Positions 38,267 to 47,400 of a stretch of DNA of 64,000 nt are shown here, one piece after another; the first letter of the stretch is position 1; every line of letters begins with the position of its first letter. The stretch covers positions 558,001 through 622,000 of the forward strand of contig NZ_MRZO01000001.1 of NCBI RefSeq assembly GCF_002732165.1, read 5' to 3'. The notes below the pieces were generated by a model. It saw only the letters and a list, made by a program, of their open reading frames with translations, was not told where the DNA came from and did no database searches. The DNA is from Staphylococcus xylosus (GTDB taxonomy: Bacteria; Bacillota; Bacilli; Staphylococcales; Staphylococcaceae). A program made the position numbers and the translations under genes.

Positions 38267-39265
38267 CTAAATTTGTCTTTCCAAAGTATGTTGTAATTTT
38301 TTAATTTTTTCATGAAAATCAGAGTCCCCATTTTCACGTGCCACTTTTTGTTCTTGATTCCATCTATAATATTCAATTTTACTAAGTTCTTGCTTTTTCT
38401 TGATACGAAGACGGTGTTCTCTATAACTCAGCACATTACATACTGTAAGATGACGGTTTTGTTTCGATGATAATACGAATAAATGATCAATTAAATACTG
38501 ACATAATTCACTATCTGCAAAGTTCTTAAATATAGAAATATATAGTTCCTCTTCACTTACGATATAAATACGTGGCTTGTCATCTTTGAGCATTTTTATT
38601 AATAACTCATAATTTTTTATTTGTGATGGAAGTTTATGATTAAATGTTAAAAAATCTTTAGGTATACCTGCAGAATGTCCAGTCTGATATGGAAAGAAAT
38701 TGAGAACCATAACCCTGTTAGGATCGATATTAAATTGCTTTAATGTCGACGCATTACTATATAAATATTTCACAAACCATCTATGTCTATCTATATAAGG
38801 TAAAAATAATTTTTGTCCATTAAACAATAATTTACCTTGAATGTCTAATAAAATTCTTTTTCTATATTCAATTGCTTCATCATTAGCTAGATTTAATTGG
38901 TATGTTTGAAAATCATTTTCTGGTTGTTTTTTTAATATTACTATATCTGCAATTTCTGGATTACCAAAATAAGGCCTTGCAATAGCTGGATTTAAATCTG
39001 CATTTTCAAATGTGACTCTTTGTCTATCTTTATTTAAAGTAACTTTTCCATTCGCAAAGTCTATCATTTTTTTGAACCTTGGAATTTCAGTAAAATTATC
39101 TCCGAAATGTTTTTGAAAATAAGCATAATCCATAGGATGTAAAAACGCTGTTGTATCATTATTTTTAATAATTGCCTTTAAAGTTGATTCGTCATAAATA
39201 GAGTTATACTGACTAAAATATTGTTCCCAAAATTCATTTATATCTTTTAAATATTCACTCATCAT
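38267..39265 (-). CDS. Protein of unknown function, possible distant UDG-fold protein
   Basis: A 332-residue soluble protein that I do not firmly recognise. Two features resemble uracil-DNA-glycosylase superfamily proteins: PYFGNPEIADIVIL (98-111), like the first catalytic loop GNPxA, and VMVLNFFPYQTG (185-196), like the aromatic strand-loop of that family. The usual active-site Asp/Asn residues are not clearly present and the final His motif is not found, so activity is doubtful. The C-terminal 50 residues are basic and likely coiled coil. It has a very good promoter (39382-39410) and a strong GGGAGG site. It faces the WYL regulator and sits between infB and rbfA. Confidence 0.6.
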   Translation of the reverse strand: MMSEYLKDINEFWEQYFSQYNSIYDESTLKAIIKNNDTTAFLHPMDYAYFQKHFGDNFTEIPRFKKMIDFANGKVTLNKDRQRVTFENADLNPAIARPYFGNPEIADIVILKKQPENDFQTYQLNLANDEAIEYRKRILLDIQGKLLFNGQKLFLPYIDRHRWFVKYLYSNASTLKQFNIDPNRVMVLNFFPYQTGHSAGIPKDFLTFNHKLPSQIKNYELLIKMLKDDKPRIYIVSEEELYISIFKNFADSELCQYLIDHLFVLSSKQNRHLTVCNVLSYREHRLRIKKKQELSKIEYYRWNQEQKVARENGDSDFHEKIKKLQHTLERQI

Positions 39266-39381
39266 TTATAACCTCCCATTTAACTTGATTATAATTAAAA
39301 GGATAGACAACTATTGTCAGTCTGCCTCAATAAGTGTACATTTATAATATTTTTTAAATCTAATTTACAACTATAAAAAGG

Positions 39382-39410
39382 TATATAATTTATATAAATT
39401 AATATGTCAA
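39382..39410 (-). promoter_or_regulatory. Promoter of the islet gene ending at 38267
   Basis: On the minus strand a perfect TTGACA (39405-39410) and TATATA (39382-39387) are 17 bases apart. The leader would be about 110 bases and includes the palindrome GACAACTATTGTC. Confidence 0.75.
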
Positions 39411-39476
39411 CGTTTGCAAGATTCAATTTTTATAATTTATTATTCTTAAATAAAGAAAAATATACATTAGTGTATT

Positions 39477-39515
39477 GTGCGTAATCTAACGTTATTGACT
39501 TGTTAAATTACGCAC
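39477..39515. repeat. Hairpin upstream of the islet gene promoter
   Basis: GTGCGTAATCTAAC (39477-39490) and GTTAAATTACGCAC (39502-39515) pair with one mismatch around an 11-base loop. It lies between the infB terminator and the next promoter. It may be a backup terminator. Confidence 0.6.
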
Positions 39516-39574
39516 GTTTTCATTAATTGTTAACAAACTACTATAAAGAAATAATTAATGAAAATGAGACAAAA

Positions 39575-39612
39575 AAACAAAGCAAACAACATAATATAAG
39601 TTTGCTTTGTTT
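39575..39612 (-). terminator. Intrinsic terminator after infB
   Basis: AAACAAAGCAAAC (39575-39587) and GTTTGCTTTGTTT (39600-39612) form a perfect 13-bp stem with a 12-base loop. Seven Ts follow on the minus strand. It closes the rimP-infB operon before the islet. Confidence 0.9.
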
Positions 39613-39662
39613 CTAATATATAAGTTTATTTCTAAAATAGAAATATAATTAAAGGTTAAAAG

Positions 39663-41789
39663 TTATCTTTTAATTTCAACCATTTCGAACGCTTCAATAA
39701 TGTCGCCTTCTTTTAGGTCATTGAATTTTTCAACTGTTATACCACATTCATAGCCTTGAGCTACTTCTTTAACATCATCTTTGAAACGTTTTAATGTGTC
39801 TAATTCACCTTCGAATTGTACTACACCGTCTCTGATTACACGAACACCCGCATTACGTGTGATTTTACCATCTATCACATAACTACCAGCAATCGTACCT
39901 ACTTTAGAAACTTTGAAAGTCTGACGAACTTCTGCTTGACCAATAACTTGTTCTTCAAATTCTGGATCTAGCATACCTTTCATTGCAGATTCAATTTCTT
40001 CGATAACGTTATAGATAACACGGTGTAAACGCATATCTACGCCTTCATTATCTGCAGCTCGTTTCGCACCAGTATCAGGACGCACATTAAAGCCGATAAT
40101 GATACCATTTGAAGCGTTAGCAAGTGTAACATCTGATTCATTAATTGCACCTACTGCAGTATGAATAATTCTTACATTAACGCCTTCGACATCTATTTTC
40201 ATTAATGATGCTGCAAGTGCTTCTACTGAACCTTGTACATCACCTTTAATAATGACGTTAAGATCTTTCATTTCACCTTGTTTCATTTGTTCGAACAGGT
40301 TATCTAATGAAACGCTCTTACTTTCTTGACGTTGTTGCATCACATTAGCTTCATGACGTGCTTCACCGATACGTCTTGCTTGTTTTTCATCTTTGAAGAC
40401 AACAAATCTATCACCAGCTTGTGGTACATCGTTAATACCAGTAATTTCTACAGGTGTAGAAGGACCAGCTGACTTAATACGTTGACCTAAATCATTTACC
40501 ATAGCACGGATTCTACCATAAGTATTTCCTACTACTAGTGAATCTCCAACATTAAGCGTTCCGTTTTGAACTAATAATGACGCGGATGGTCCACGTGATT
40601 TATCCAATTCAGCTTCAATCACAGTACCCACAGCATGCTTGCTTGGATTTGCTTTTAATTCTTGAACTTCAGAAGTTAGGACAATCATCTCTAGTAAGTC
40701 TTCAATACCATCTCCACTTAAAGCTGAAAGTGGTACGAAAATTGTATCGCCACCCCAAGCTTCAGGAATTAAACCATATTCTGTTAATTCTTGCATTACA
40801 CGGTCAGGATTAGCTGTTGGTTTGTCAACTTTGTTTACAGCAACAATTGTAGGCACCTCTGCTTCTTTAGCATGGTTAATCGCTTCAATTGTTTGTGGCA
40901 TTACACCATCATCTGCTGCTACTACTAAAATTGTAATATCTGTAACTTGGGCACCACGAGCACGCATTGTTGTAAATGCAGCGTGACCTGGTGTATCAAG
41001 GAATGTGATTTTTTTGCCATCATTTTCAATTTGATATGCACCGATATGCTGCGTAATACCACCTGCTTCACCAGCAGTTACTTTAGTATGACGAATTGAG
41101 TCTAATAATGTTGTTTTACCATGGTCAACATGTCCCATGATTGTAACAACGGCTGGACGCTCAATGCCATTTTCTTCGTCAGCTTCATCTTCAAAATAAA
41201 TTGATAAATCTTCTTCATCAATAATAACTTCTTTTTCAATTTCTACGCCATAATCATCTACGATTAATTCTAATGTTTCATCATCTAAAGATTGATTAAT
41301 GTTTGCCATTATGCCTAGTAAGAATAATTTTTTAATAATACCTGATGAATCTATATTTAATTTCTCAGCAAGTTCACCTACAGTTATACCATCGTGATAC
41401 GTAATTTTAGAAGGTATTTCCTTTGGCTCTTCTTGTTTAGGTTGTTTAGGTTGTTTAGGTTGTTTAGGTTGTTTATTGTTTTTATTAGTATTCTTATTAT
41501 TTTTGTTATTTTTCTTGTTGTTTGGTTTATTATTTTGATTACCTTTGTTACCTTGATTATTTTTATTGTTTGTCGTTGATTGTTTATTTTGAGCACTTTT
41601 CTGCTCTGATTTAGCAGCTTGCTGTGCTTGTTCTGGTTTATAGATTTTATCTAAAGCCTTAATTTGATCGTCTTCTAACGTTTGCATGTGGCTAGTTACC
41701 TCAACGTTCATTTTAGCTAACTCATCTATAATATCTTTACTTTTTAATTTTAAATCTTTTGCGTATTCGTAAATTCTTTTTTTACTCAT
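39663..41789 (-). CDS. infB: Translation initiation factor IF-2
   Basis: GTPase that places initiator tRNA on the 30S subunit and helps subunit joining. The 708-residue protein has an IF2 N-terminal helix-rich domain ([17 protein letters not shown]), a Lys/Asn/Gln-rich linker (about 65-125) and the G domain with [21 protein letters not shown] and NKVDK, followed by domains II to IV. I use the ATG at 41789, seven bases after AAGGAG. The linker includes a QPK repeat encoded by four copies of a 9-base unit. The gene starts four bases after the ylxQ stop and is followed by a strong terminator. Confidence 0.98.
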   Translation of the reverse strand: MSKKRIYEYAKDLKLKSKDIIDELAKMNVEVTSHMQTLEDDQIKALDKIYKPEQAQQAAKSEQKSAQNKQSTTNNKNNQGNKGNQNNKPNNKKNNKNNKNTNKNNKQPKQPKQPKQPKQEEPKEIPSKITYHDGITVGELAEKLNIDSSGIIKKLFLLGIMANINQSLDDETLELIVDDYGVEIEKEVIIDEEDLSIYFEDEADEENGIERPAVVTIMGHVDHGKTTLLDSIRHTKVTAGEAGGITQHIGAYQIENDGKKITFLDTPGHAAFTTMRARGAQVTDITILVVAADDGVMPQTIEAINHAKEAEVPTIVAVNKVDKPTANPDRVMQELTEYGLIPEAWGGDTIFVPLSALSGDGIEDLLEMIVLTSEVQELKANPSKHAVGTVIEAELDKSRGPSASLLVQNGTLNVGDSLVVGNTYGRIRAMVNDLGQRIKSAGPSTPVEITGINDVPQAGDRFVVFKDEKQARRIGEARHEANVMQQRQESKSVSLDNLFEQMKQGEMKDLNVIIKGDVQGSVEALAASLMKIDVEGVNVRIIHTAVGAINESDVTLANASNGIIIGFNVRPDTGAKRAADNEGVDMRLHRVIYNVIEEIESAMKGMLDPEFEEQVIGQAEVRQTFKVSKVGTIAGSYVIDGKITRNAGVRVIRDGVVQFEGELDTLKRFKDDVKEVAQGYECGITVEKFNDLKEGDIIEAFEMVEIKR
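41433..41468. repeat. 9-base tandem repeat within infB
   Basis: TTGTTTAGG is repeated four times in a row on the plus strand with a partial fifth copy, encoding QPK repeats in the IF-2 linker. The unit is a multiple of three, so copy changes keep the frame. Confidence 0.85.
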
Positions 41790-41793
41790 ATAG

Positions 41794-42111
41794 TCACTCC
41801 TTACGATATTCATCAATCATTGACAATAACTTTTTAGCAAAGCCTTGATCAGTGATTCCAATGTTTACACGTTCTGCTTTCCCTAAAGCTTGTCCTAATT
41901 CAGCTCTCGTTCCAAATATGCGTAATGATATATGGTAACTTTCACATTTGTTCTGTATCACTTTAGTTGTGTTATCAGAAGCATCAGTTGCAATGATTAC
42001 GAGCTTTAACTTGTTCTTTTTTAAATCATTTAAAATGACAGATTCACCTGTTTTAACTTTTCCAGCACGCATTGCCAAACCTAAAAAATTTACGATGTTC
42101 TCTTTGGTCAT
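41794..42111 (-). CDS. ylxQ: YlxQ, L7Ae-family RNA-binding protein
   Basis: A 105-residue protein of the L7Ae/L30e family that binds kink-turn RNA, with the family pattern [20 protein letters not shown] followed by [15 protein letters not shown]. It may associate with ribosomes or RNase P but its role is not settled. The ATG at 42111 overlaps the rnpM stop (ATGA), and the stop is four bases before infB. The tight packing implies co-translation in the nusA-infB operon. Confidence 0.93.
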   Translation of the reverse strand: MTKENIVNFLGLAMRAGKVKTGESVILNDLKKNKLKLVIIATDASDNTTKVIQNKCESYHISLRIFGTRAELGQALGKAERVNIGITDQGFAKKLLSMIDEYRKE

Positions 42112-42392
42112 TTAGGAATCTCTTCACGATAAATAAGACGTATAATTTCTTTATAAACAGGTTCTAGTGTCTCAGCATCAGCTTTATAGTATTTTTCTAA
42201 TACACCTTTTTGCTGTGCCTCTTCTACTAATTTAACATCTTTTGATACATATGCACCACGACCTTGTTGTTTTCCAGTTGCATCAGCAAAAATTTCGCCT
42301 TCTTTGTTTATCACAACTCTTATCATATCGTTTTTCGGATGCATTTCATTTGATAGTATACATTTACGCATTGGAATTTTTTTCTTTTTCAT
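42108..42392 (-). CDS. rnpM: YlxR/RnpM, RNase P modulator
   Basis: A 94-residue basic protein of the YlxR family; in Bacillus the homologue, called RnpM, binds the RNase P RNA and reduces its activity. The signature is PMRKCILSNEMHPKNDMIRV followed by TGKQQGRGAYVSKD. It is encoded between nusA and ylxQ as usual, with a 4-base overlap with ylxQ. No signal or membrane segments. The family call is strong; the molecular role comes from published Bacillus work. Confidence 0.93.
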   Translation of the reverse strand: MKKKKIPMRKCILSNEMHPKNDMIRVVINKEGEIFADATGKQQGRGAYVSKDVKLVEEAQQKGVLEKYYKADAETLEPVYKEIIRLIYREEIPK

Positions 42393-42408
42393 AAAGTTTC
42401 ACTCCAAT

Positions 42409-43581
42409 TTATTTTTCAGTATCTACATCTTCTTCAATGACTTCACTTGTAACATCTTCAGAATGTAATACTTCTGTGTCAACTGTTTCTGAAGGCGCGT
42501 CATCTTCTTCAATGATACCTTCATCAGTTGGATAAACGCCTGCTTCTCTTGCATCAGTTTCAGATTTAATATCAATCTTCCAACCTGTTAATTTTGCAGC
42601 TAAACGCGCATTTTGGCCACGTTTACCAATTGCTAAGGATAATTGATAATCTGGTACGACAACAATTGTAGATTGGTTTGCTTCATCAACAATAACTTGT
42701 AAAACTTGTGATGGACTCAAAGCATTTTTCACAAATATCTTTGGATCTTCGTTCCATTGAACGATATCAATTTTTTCTCCACCAAGTTCTTCTACTACAG
42801 CTTCTACACGAGCACCTTTAGCACCTACACATGCACCAACTGCATCAATATCAGGATTATCAGAGTGTACACTAATCTTAGAACGGTCTCCAGCTTCACG
42901 TGCTACAGATTTAACAATTACTGTACCATCAAATATTTCAGGTACTTCTTGTTCAAATAAACGTTTTAGTAAACCTGGGTGACTTCTTGATACATAAATT
43001 TGTGGGCCTTTTGTAGTTTGTTCAACCTTGTTTACGTATACTCTAATTCTTTCATTTGGAATATAACTTTCATTTGGACTTCTTTCCGCTTCAGATAACA
43101 CAGCTTCAGTACGTCCTAAATTCACATAAACATAGCGATGATCTACTCTATCAATTAAACCTGTTACGATGTCATCTTCTTTATCGATAAATTCATCATA
43201 CAAGATTTCGCGCTCTGCATCACGTAAGCGTTGCATCACTGCTTGTTTAGCCGCTTGAGCACCTACACGTCCAAAGTCATTTGGTGTGACATCTTCTTCA
43301 TAAATATCACCAATTTCATATGCAGGGTTTTTAACAAGTGCAGTACTCAAATCAATTTCTTCTCGATCATCCATTGATTCTTCTACAACTTCTTTACGTG
43401 CGATAACATGAAATGTACCTTTATCCATATTTAATTCAACACGCACACTTCTTGCGCTATCATAATTCTTCTTATAAGCAGTGATTAAAGCTGCTTCTAT
43501 AGCATCAACTAACACTTCTCTAGGAATCTTTTTTTCTTTTTCTAAGTACTCAGTTGCTAATAATAATTCATTACTTGACAC
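42409..43581 (-). CDS. nusA: Transcription factor NusA
   Basis: RNA polymerase-bound factor that promotes pausing and intrinsic termination. The 390-residue protein has the N-terminal polymerase-binding domain (about 1-125), the S1 domain (about 130-200), two KH domains (about 200-345, with VGACVGAKGARVEAV and LAIGKRGQNARLAAKL) and a strongly acidic tail of repeated Glu/Asp (about 350-390). This is the short Firmicute form without the extra C-terminal repeats of E. coli. It follows rimP in the same operon, and the operon leader contains a hairpin that is likely a NusA-dependent attenuator. Confidence 0.97.
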   Translation of the reverse strand: MSSNELLLATEYLEKEKKIPREVLVDAIEAALITAYKKNYDSARSVRVELNMDKGTFHVIARKEVVEESMDDREEIDLSTALVKNPAYEIGDIYEEDVTPNDFGRVGAQAAKQAVMQRLRDAEREILYDEFIDKEDDIVTGLIDRVDHRYVYVNLGRTEAVLSEAERSPNESYIPNERIRVYVNKVEQTTKGPQIYVSRSHPGLLKRLFEQEVPEIFDGTVIVKSVAREAGDRSKISVHSDNPDIDAVGACVGAKGARVEAVVEELGGEKIDIVQWNEDPKIFVKNALSPSQVLQVIVDEANQSTIVVVPDYQLSLAIGKRGQNARLAAKLTGWKIDIKSETDAREAGVYPTDEGIIEEDDAPSETVDTEVLHSEDVTSEVIEEDVDTEK

Positions 43582-43604
43582 GACTTATCATCCTCCTTAT
43601 CACG

Positions 43605-44072
43605 TTATATCATTACAGCGTGACGTGCTTTAGCGATCTTACTTCTTAATATTTCAACTTGTTTAGTTTTTGACTTATCCTTAACTTCCATAGTTATCAT
43701 ATCTTCATCAACAGATTTCAAAATACCTAACCATTCTTTAGAACCTTCAATTGGTGCATATAAAGATACAAAAATAGGTTTTGATACAGCATTATGGAAA
43801 TCTTTTTCTTTTTTAATAGGTCTTTCTGCGCCAGGTGACGCAACATCTAAGTAATACATTTCTTGAATAGGATCTTCTGCATCCATAACTTCGCTGATTT
43901 TTTCAGAAGCTAACGCACAATCATTTAAGTCTACGCCGCCTTCTTTATCAATAGATACTCTTAAAAAATGGTCTTTTCCTTCTTTTGTAAACTCAACTTC
44001 TACTAATTCAAAATTTAAGTCATTAAGGACAGGTTGAATAATTGCTTCAACTTGTTCAGTTATTTTACTCAT
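43605..44072 (-). CDS. rimP: Ribosome maturation factor RimP
   Basis: Small-subunit assembly factor. The 155-residue protein begins MSKITEQVEAIIQPVLNDL and has the typical LRVSIDKEGGVDLNDCALASEKIS and YYLDVASPGAERPIKK. I use the ATG at 44072, five bases after AGGAGG; the longer reading from 44120 would start inside the leader hairpin. It is the first gene of the rimP-nusA-rnpM-ylxQ-infB operon. Confidence 0.96.
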   Translation of the reverse strand: MSKITEQVEAIIQPVLNDLNFELVEVEFTKEGKDHFLRVSIDKEGGVDLNDCALASEKISEVMDAEDPIQEMYYLDVASPGAERPIKKEKDFHNAVSKPIFVSLYAPIEGSKEWLGILKSVDEDMITMEVKDKSKTKQVEILRSKIAKARHAVMI

Positions 44073-44099
44073 GCTGACCTCCTTTTTTGGCAAATAGAA

Positions 44100-44124
44100 A
44101 AGAGCGGGTATTATGCCCACTCTT
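44100..44124 (-). promoter_or_regulatory. Attenuator-like hairpin in the rimP-nusA leader
   Basis: On the minus strand AAGAGTGGG (44124-44116) pairs with CCCGCTCTT (44108-44100) around CATAATA, followed by TTCTATTT. It lies about 25 bases into the predicted transcript and before the rimP ribosome site, so it would act as an attenuator. NusA-controlled termination of its own operon leader has been reported in Bacillus subtilis. Confidence 0.75.
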
Positions 44125-44155
44125 CCTGCCTGAGTCTAATTTTTTAAGCACTGTT

Positions 44156-44184
44156 ATTATATCATATGTTTATTTTCTATACAA
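44156..44184 (-). promoter_or_regulatory. Promoter of the rimP-nusA-infB operon
   Basis: On the minus strand TTGTAT (44179-44184) and a perfect TATAAT (44156-44161) are exactly 17 bases apart, with the leader hairpin directly downstream. Confidence 0.72.
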
Positions 44185-44427
44185 ATAACTATATTTTAAA
44201 AATCCCATAATGACAAGCTAGTCACTTTATTGTGCTATATTTCAAACATTTACAATATTTATTTCATTCAAGTATTGTTTCAAACAAATCATGATTAAGC
44301 TCAATCACTTTATCATTTTAGAGCACTAATTCCATAAATTTTTATTGAAAAAACGTAACCATTCAGTCTGTTCAAACTTATTTTAACTAGTAATATTACT
44401 AACTTTTTGCATTAATGATATAACACA

Positions 44428-47400
44428 TCACATGTCAAAAATAGAAAGTTGAGCTTTATCTGGTAAGTTAGGTAACGAACCTAATTCATCTAAATACTCG
44501 ATTACTTTTTGTGATAAACCAGCTTTCTTATTCAAATCTTCTTTAGACAAGAATGGTCCTTCTTCACGTGCTTCAACTATTCTTTGTGCAACATTTTCTC
44601 CGAGACCTGGAACTGATATAAATGGTGGGATTAAAGTATCACCTTCAATAATAAATTCAAAAGCTTTACTCTTTTCTAAACTAATCGGTTGCATACGGTA
44701 ACCTCGTTGAGCCATTTCATTCATAATTTCCAGCACAGTTAATGTATCTTTTTCCTTTTTAGCCAAATCCATATATCTTGAATACATGTCCTTTACTGTA
44801 TTACGAATACTTTCTTTGTCTTTAATCATTGATATTAAGTCAAAATCAGAGGCACGTACTGTGAAGTAACTTGCATAATAATACAATGGATAATGAACTT
44901 TGAAATAAGCAATACGTACCGCCATCAATACATAAGCGGCAGCATGCGCTTTAGGGAACATGTATTTAATTTTTCTACATGAATCTAAATACCAATCTGG
45001 CACTTCATTATCGACCATTGCTTCAACCATATCGTCTGTTAACCCTTTACCTTTACGCACAAATTCCATAGTTTTGAAGGCAAGTGATGGTTCTAAACCG
45101 TTATACATTAAGTAAACCATAATGTCATCACGACAACAAATTACGCTAGCTAAATCACATTTTCCAGAACGAATTAAATCTTGAGCGTTACCTAACCACA
45201 CATCCGTACCATGTGAAAGACCAGAAATTCTAACAAGCTCTGAGAATGTGGTAGGCTTGGTATCTTCTAGCATTTGTCTAACAAATCCAGTACCAAATTC
45301 AGGTACACCAAATGTGCCAGTTTTACATAGAATTTCTTCTGAAGTTACACCCAATGGTTCTGGTGAACTAAATATACCCATTGTATCTTTATCATCAACT
45401 GGAATTGTTTTCGGATCAATACCAGATAAATCTTGTAACATACGTATCATAGTAGGGTCATCGTGTCCCAGAATATCTAATTTCAACACATTATCATGAA
45501 TTGAGTGGAAATCAAAATGCGTCGTCATCCAAGATGAAGCTTGATCATCTGCAGGGAATTGAACTGGTGTAAAATCATATATATCCATATAATCAGGTAC
45601 AACTATGATACCACCTGGATGTTGTCCTGTTGTACGTTTTACTCCTGTACAACCTTTTACTAGTCTATCAATCTCAGCACCTCTTTTATGGATACCTTGA
45701 TCATTTAAGTAACCTTTAACAAAACCAAATGCAGTTTTTTCGGCAACTGTACCGATCGTTCCGGCACGAAACACTTTATCTTCTCCGAAGAGTTCTTTTG
45801 TATAATTATGTGCTTCTGGCTGATATTCCCCACTAAAGTTCAAATCAATATCTGGTACTTTATCCCCTTTAAATCCTAAGAATGTTTCAAAGGGAATGTC
45901 TTGTCCTTCTTTAATTAAGTCACAGCCACAAGATTCACACTTTTTATCGGGTAAGTCGAAACCAGAACCAACTGAACCATCATTAAAGAATTCACTATTT
46001 TTACATTCAGGGCAAATATAATGCGGTGGCAATGGATTTACTTCTGTGATTTCTGTCATTGTTGCTACAAAGCTAGACCCTACCGAACCACGTGAACCTA
46101 CTAAATAGCCATCATTCAATGATTTTTTTACAAGTCTCTGTGAAATTAAATAAATAACAGAGAATCCGTTTCCGATAATACTTTCTAATTCTTTCTCTAA
46201 ACGATCAATAACAATTTGCGGCAAGTCTTCCCCATATAATGCTTTGGCATTATTATAACTCATTTCACGAATTTCATCGTTTGCGCCTTCCATTCTTGGC
46301 GTATACAAATCATCTTTAATTGGTACTACACGTTCAATTGAATCTGCTAATTCATTTGTATTTTTAATAACAAGTTCATATGCTTTTTCTTCGCCTAGAA
46401 AATGTAATTCATCTAACATTTCATCAGTTGTTCTAAAATGTGCTTCTGGTAAAGTGGAACGATTTAATGGATTACCTGGTTGTGAAGCAATTAAAATTTT
46501 ACGTGCAATTGCGTCGTGTTCATTTAAATAGTGCGCGTTGCCTGTTGCAATTACAGGAATATTATTAACATCACCCGCTCTTATTAAACGATTATATATT
46601 TCATGTAATGTTTCATTATCTCTCACAAGTTCTCTATCGATTAAATCTTGATAGAGCGCTGGTGGTTGAACTTCAATAAAATCGTAATATTTAGCGATTC
46701 GTTCCACTTGGGATTGATCTTTTTGCATTACTGCTGTAAATACTTCACCTTCATCACAAGCTGAGCCTACTAATATCCCTTCACGATATTCATCTAATAG
46801 TGAACGTGGAATTCTCGGTGTACGATAGTAGTATTGAACTAACGAAGCACTTACAATTTTAAAGAGATTCTTCAATCCTTCTTGGTTTTGGACAATGAGT
46901 GTAACATGGTTAGGTCTCGCACGTTTATATGCATCCTCATTTGTTAAAGAAGTATTGATATCTTGATGATTATGAACACCAAGCTCTTCTAATTGTTTCA
47001 ACATTTTTATAAACATATACGCTGTTGCTTCAGTATCATAAATCGCTCTATGGTGTTGAGTCAATTCAACACCGTATTTTTTAGCTAAGAAATTCAAACC
47101 ATGCTTACCATATTCAGTATTAATTGTTCTGGATAATTCTAATGTATCAATCACACCGTTTGTAGAAGCACCTATCCCTACATGTTCATAACCGGTGTCG
47201 ATGAAGCCCATATCAAATGAAGCGTTATGAGCAACAAAGATTGCATCTCCGACCCATGATTTAAATTCTGTTAACACTTCTTCAATTTCTGGTGCATCTA
47301 CTAACATATCATCAGAAATATGAGTTAAATTTTTAATCGTTTCTGATAAACGTTCATGCGGGTTACTAAAGCGTTCAAATTTATCTATGATTTCGCCATC

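Larger units (their letters stand above)
39266..39662. other. Intergenic region between the islet gene and infB
   Basis: The 397-base gap contains the infB terminator (39575-39612), a second hairpin (39477-39515), the promoter of the islet gene (39382-39410), and a small palindrome GACAACTATTGTC (39306-39318) in its leader. No ORF. Confidence 0.65.
44073..44427. other. Intergenic region between rimP and polC
   Basis: The 355-base gap holds the rimP operon promoter (44156-44184) and the leader hairpin (44100-44124). The remainder to polC shows no ORF and no obvious polC terminator. Confidence 0.6.

Noticed and set aside
41433-41468. CRISPR-like array
   Set aside because: The repeat is 9 bases, continuous and coding, without spacers.
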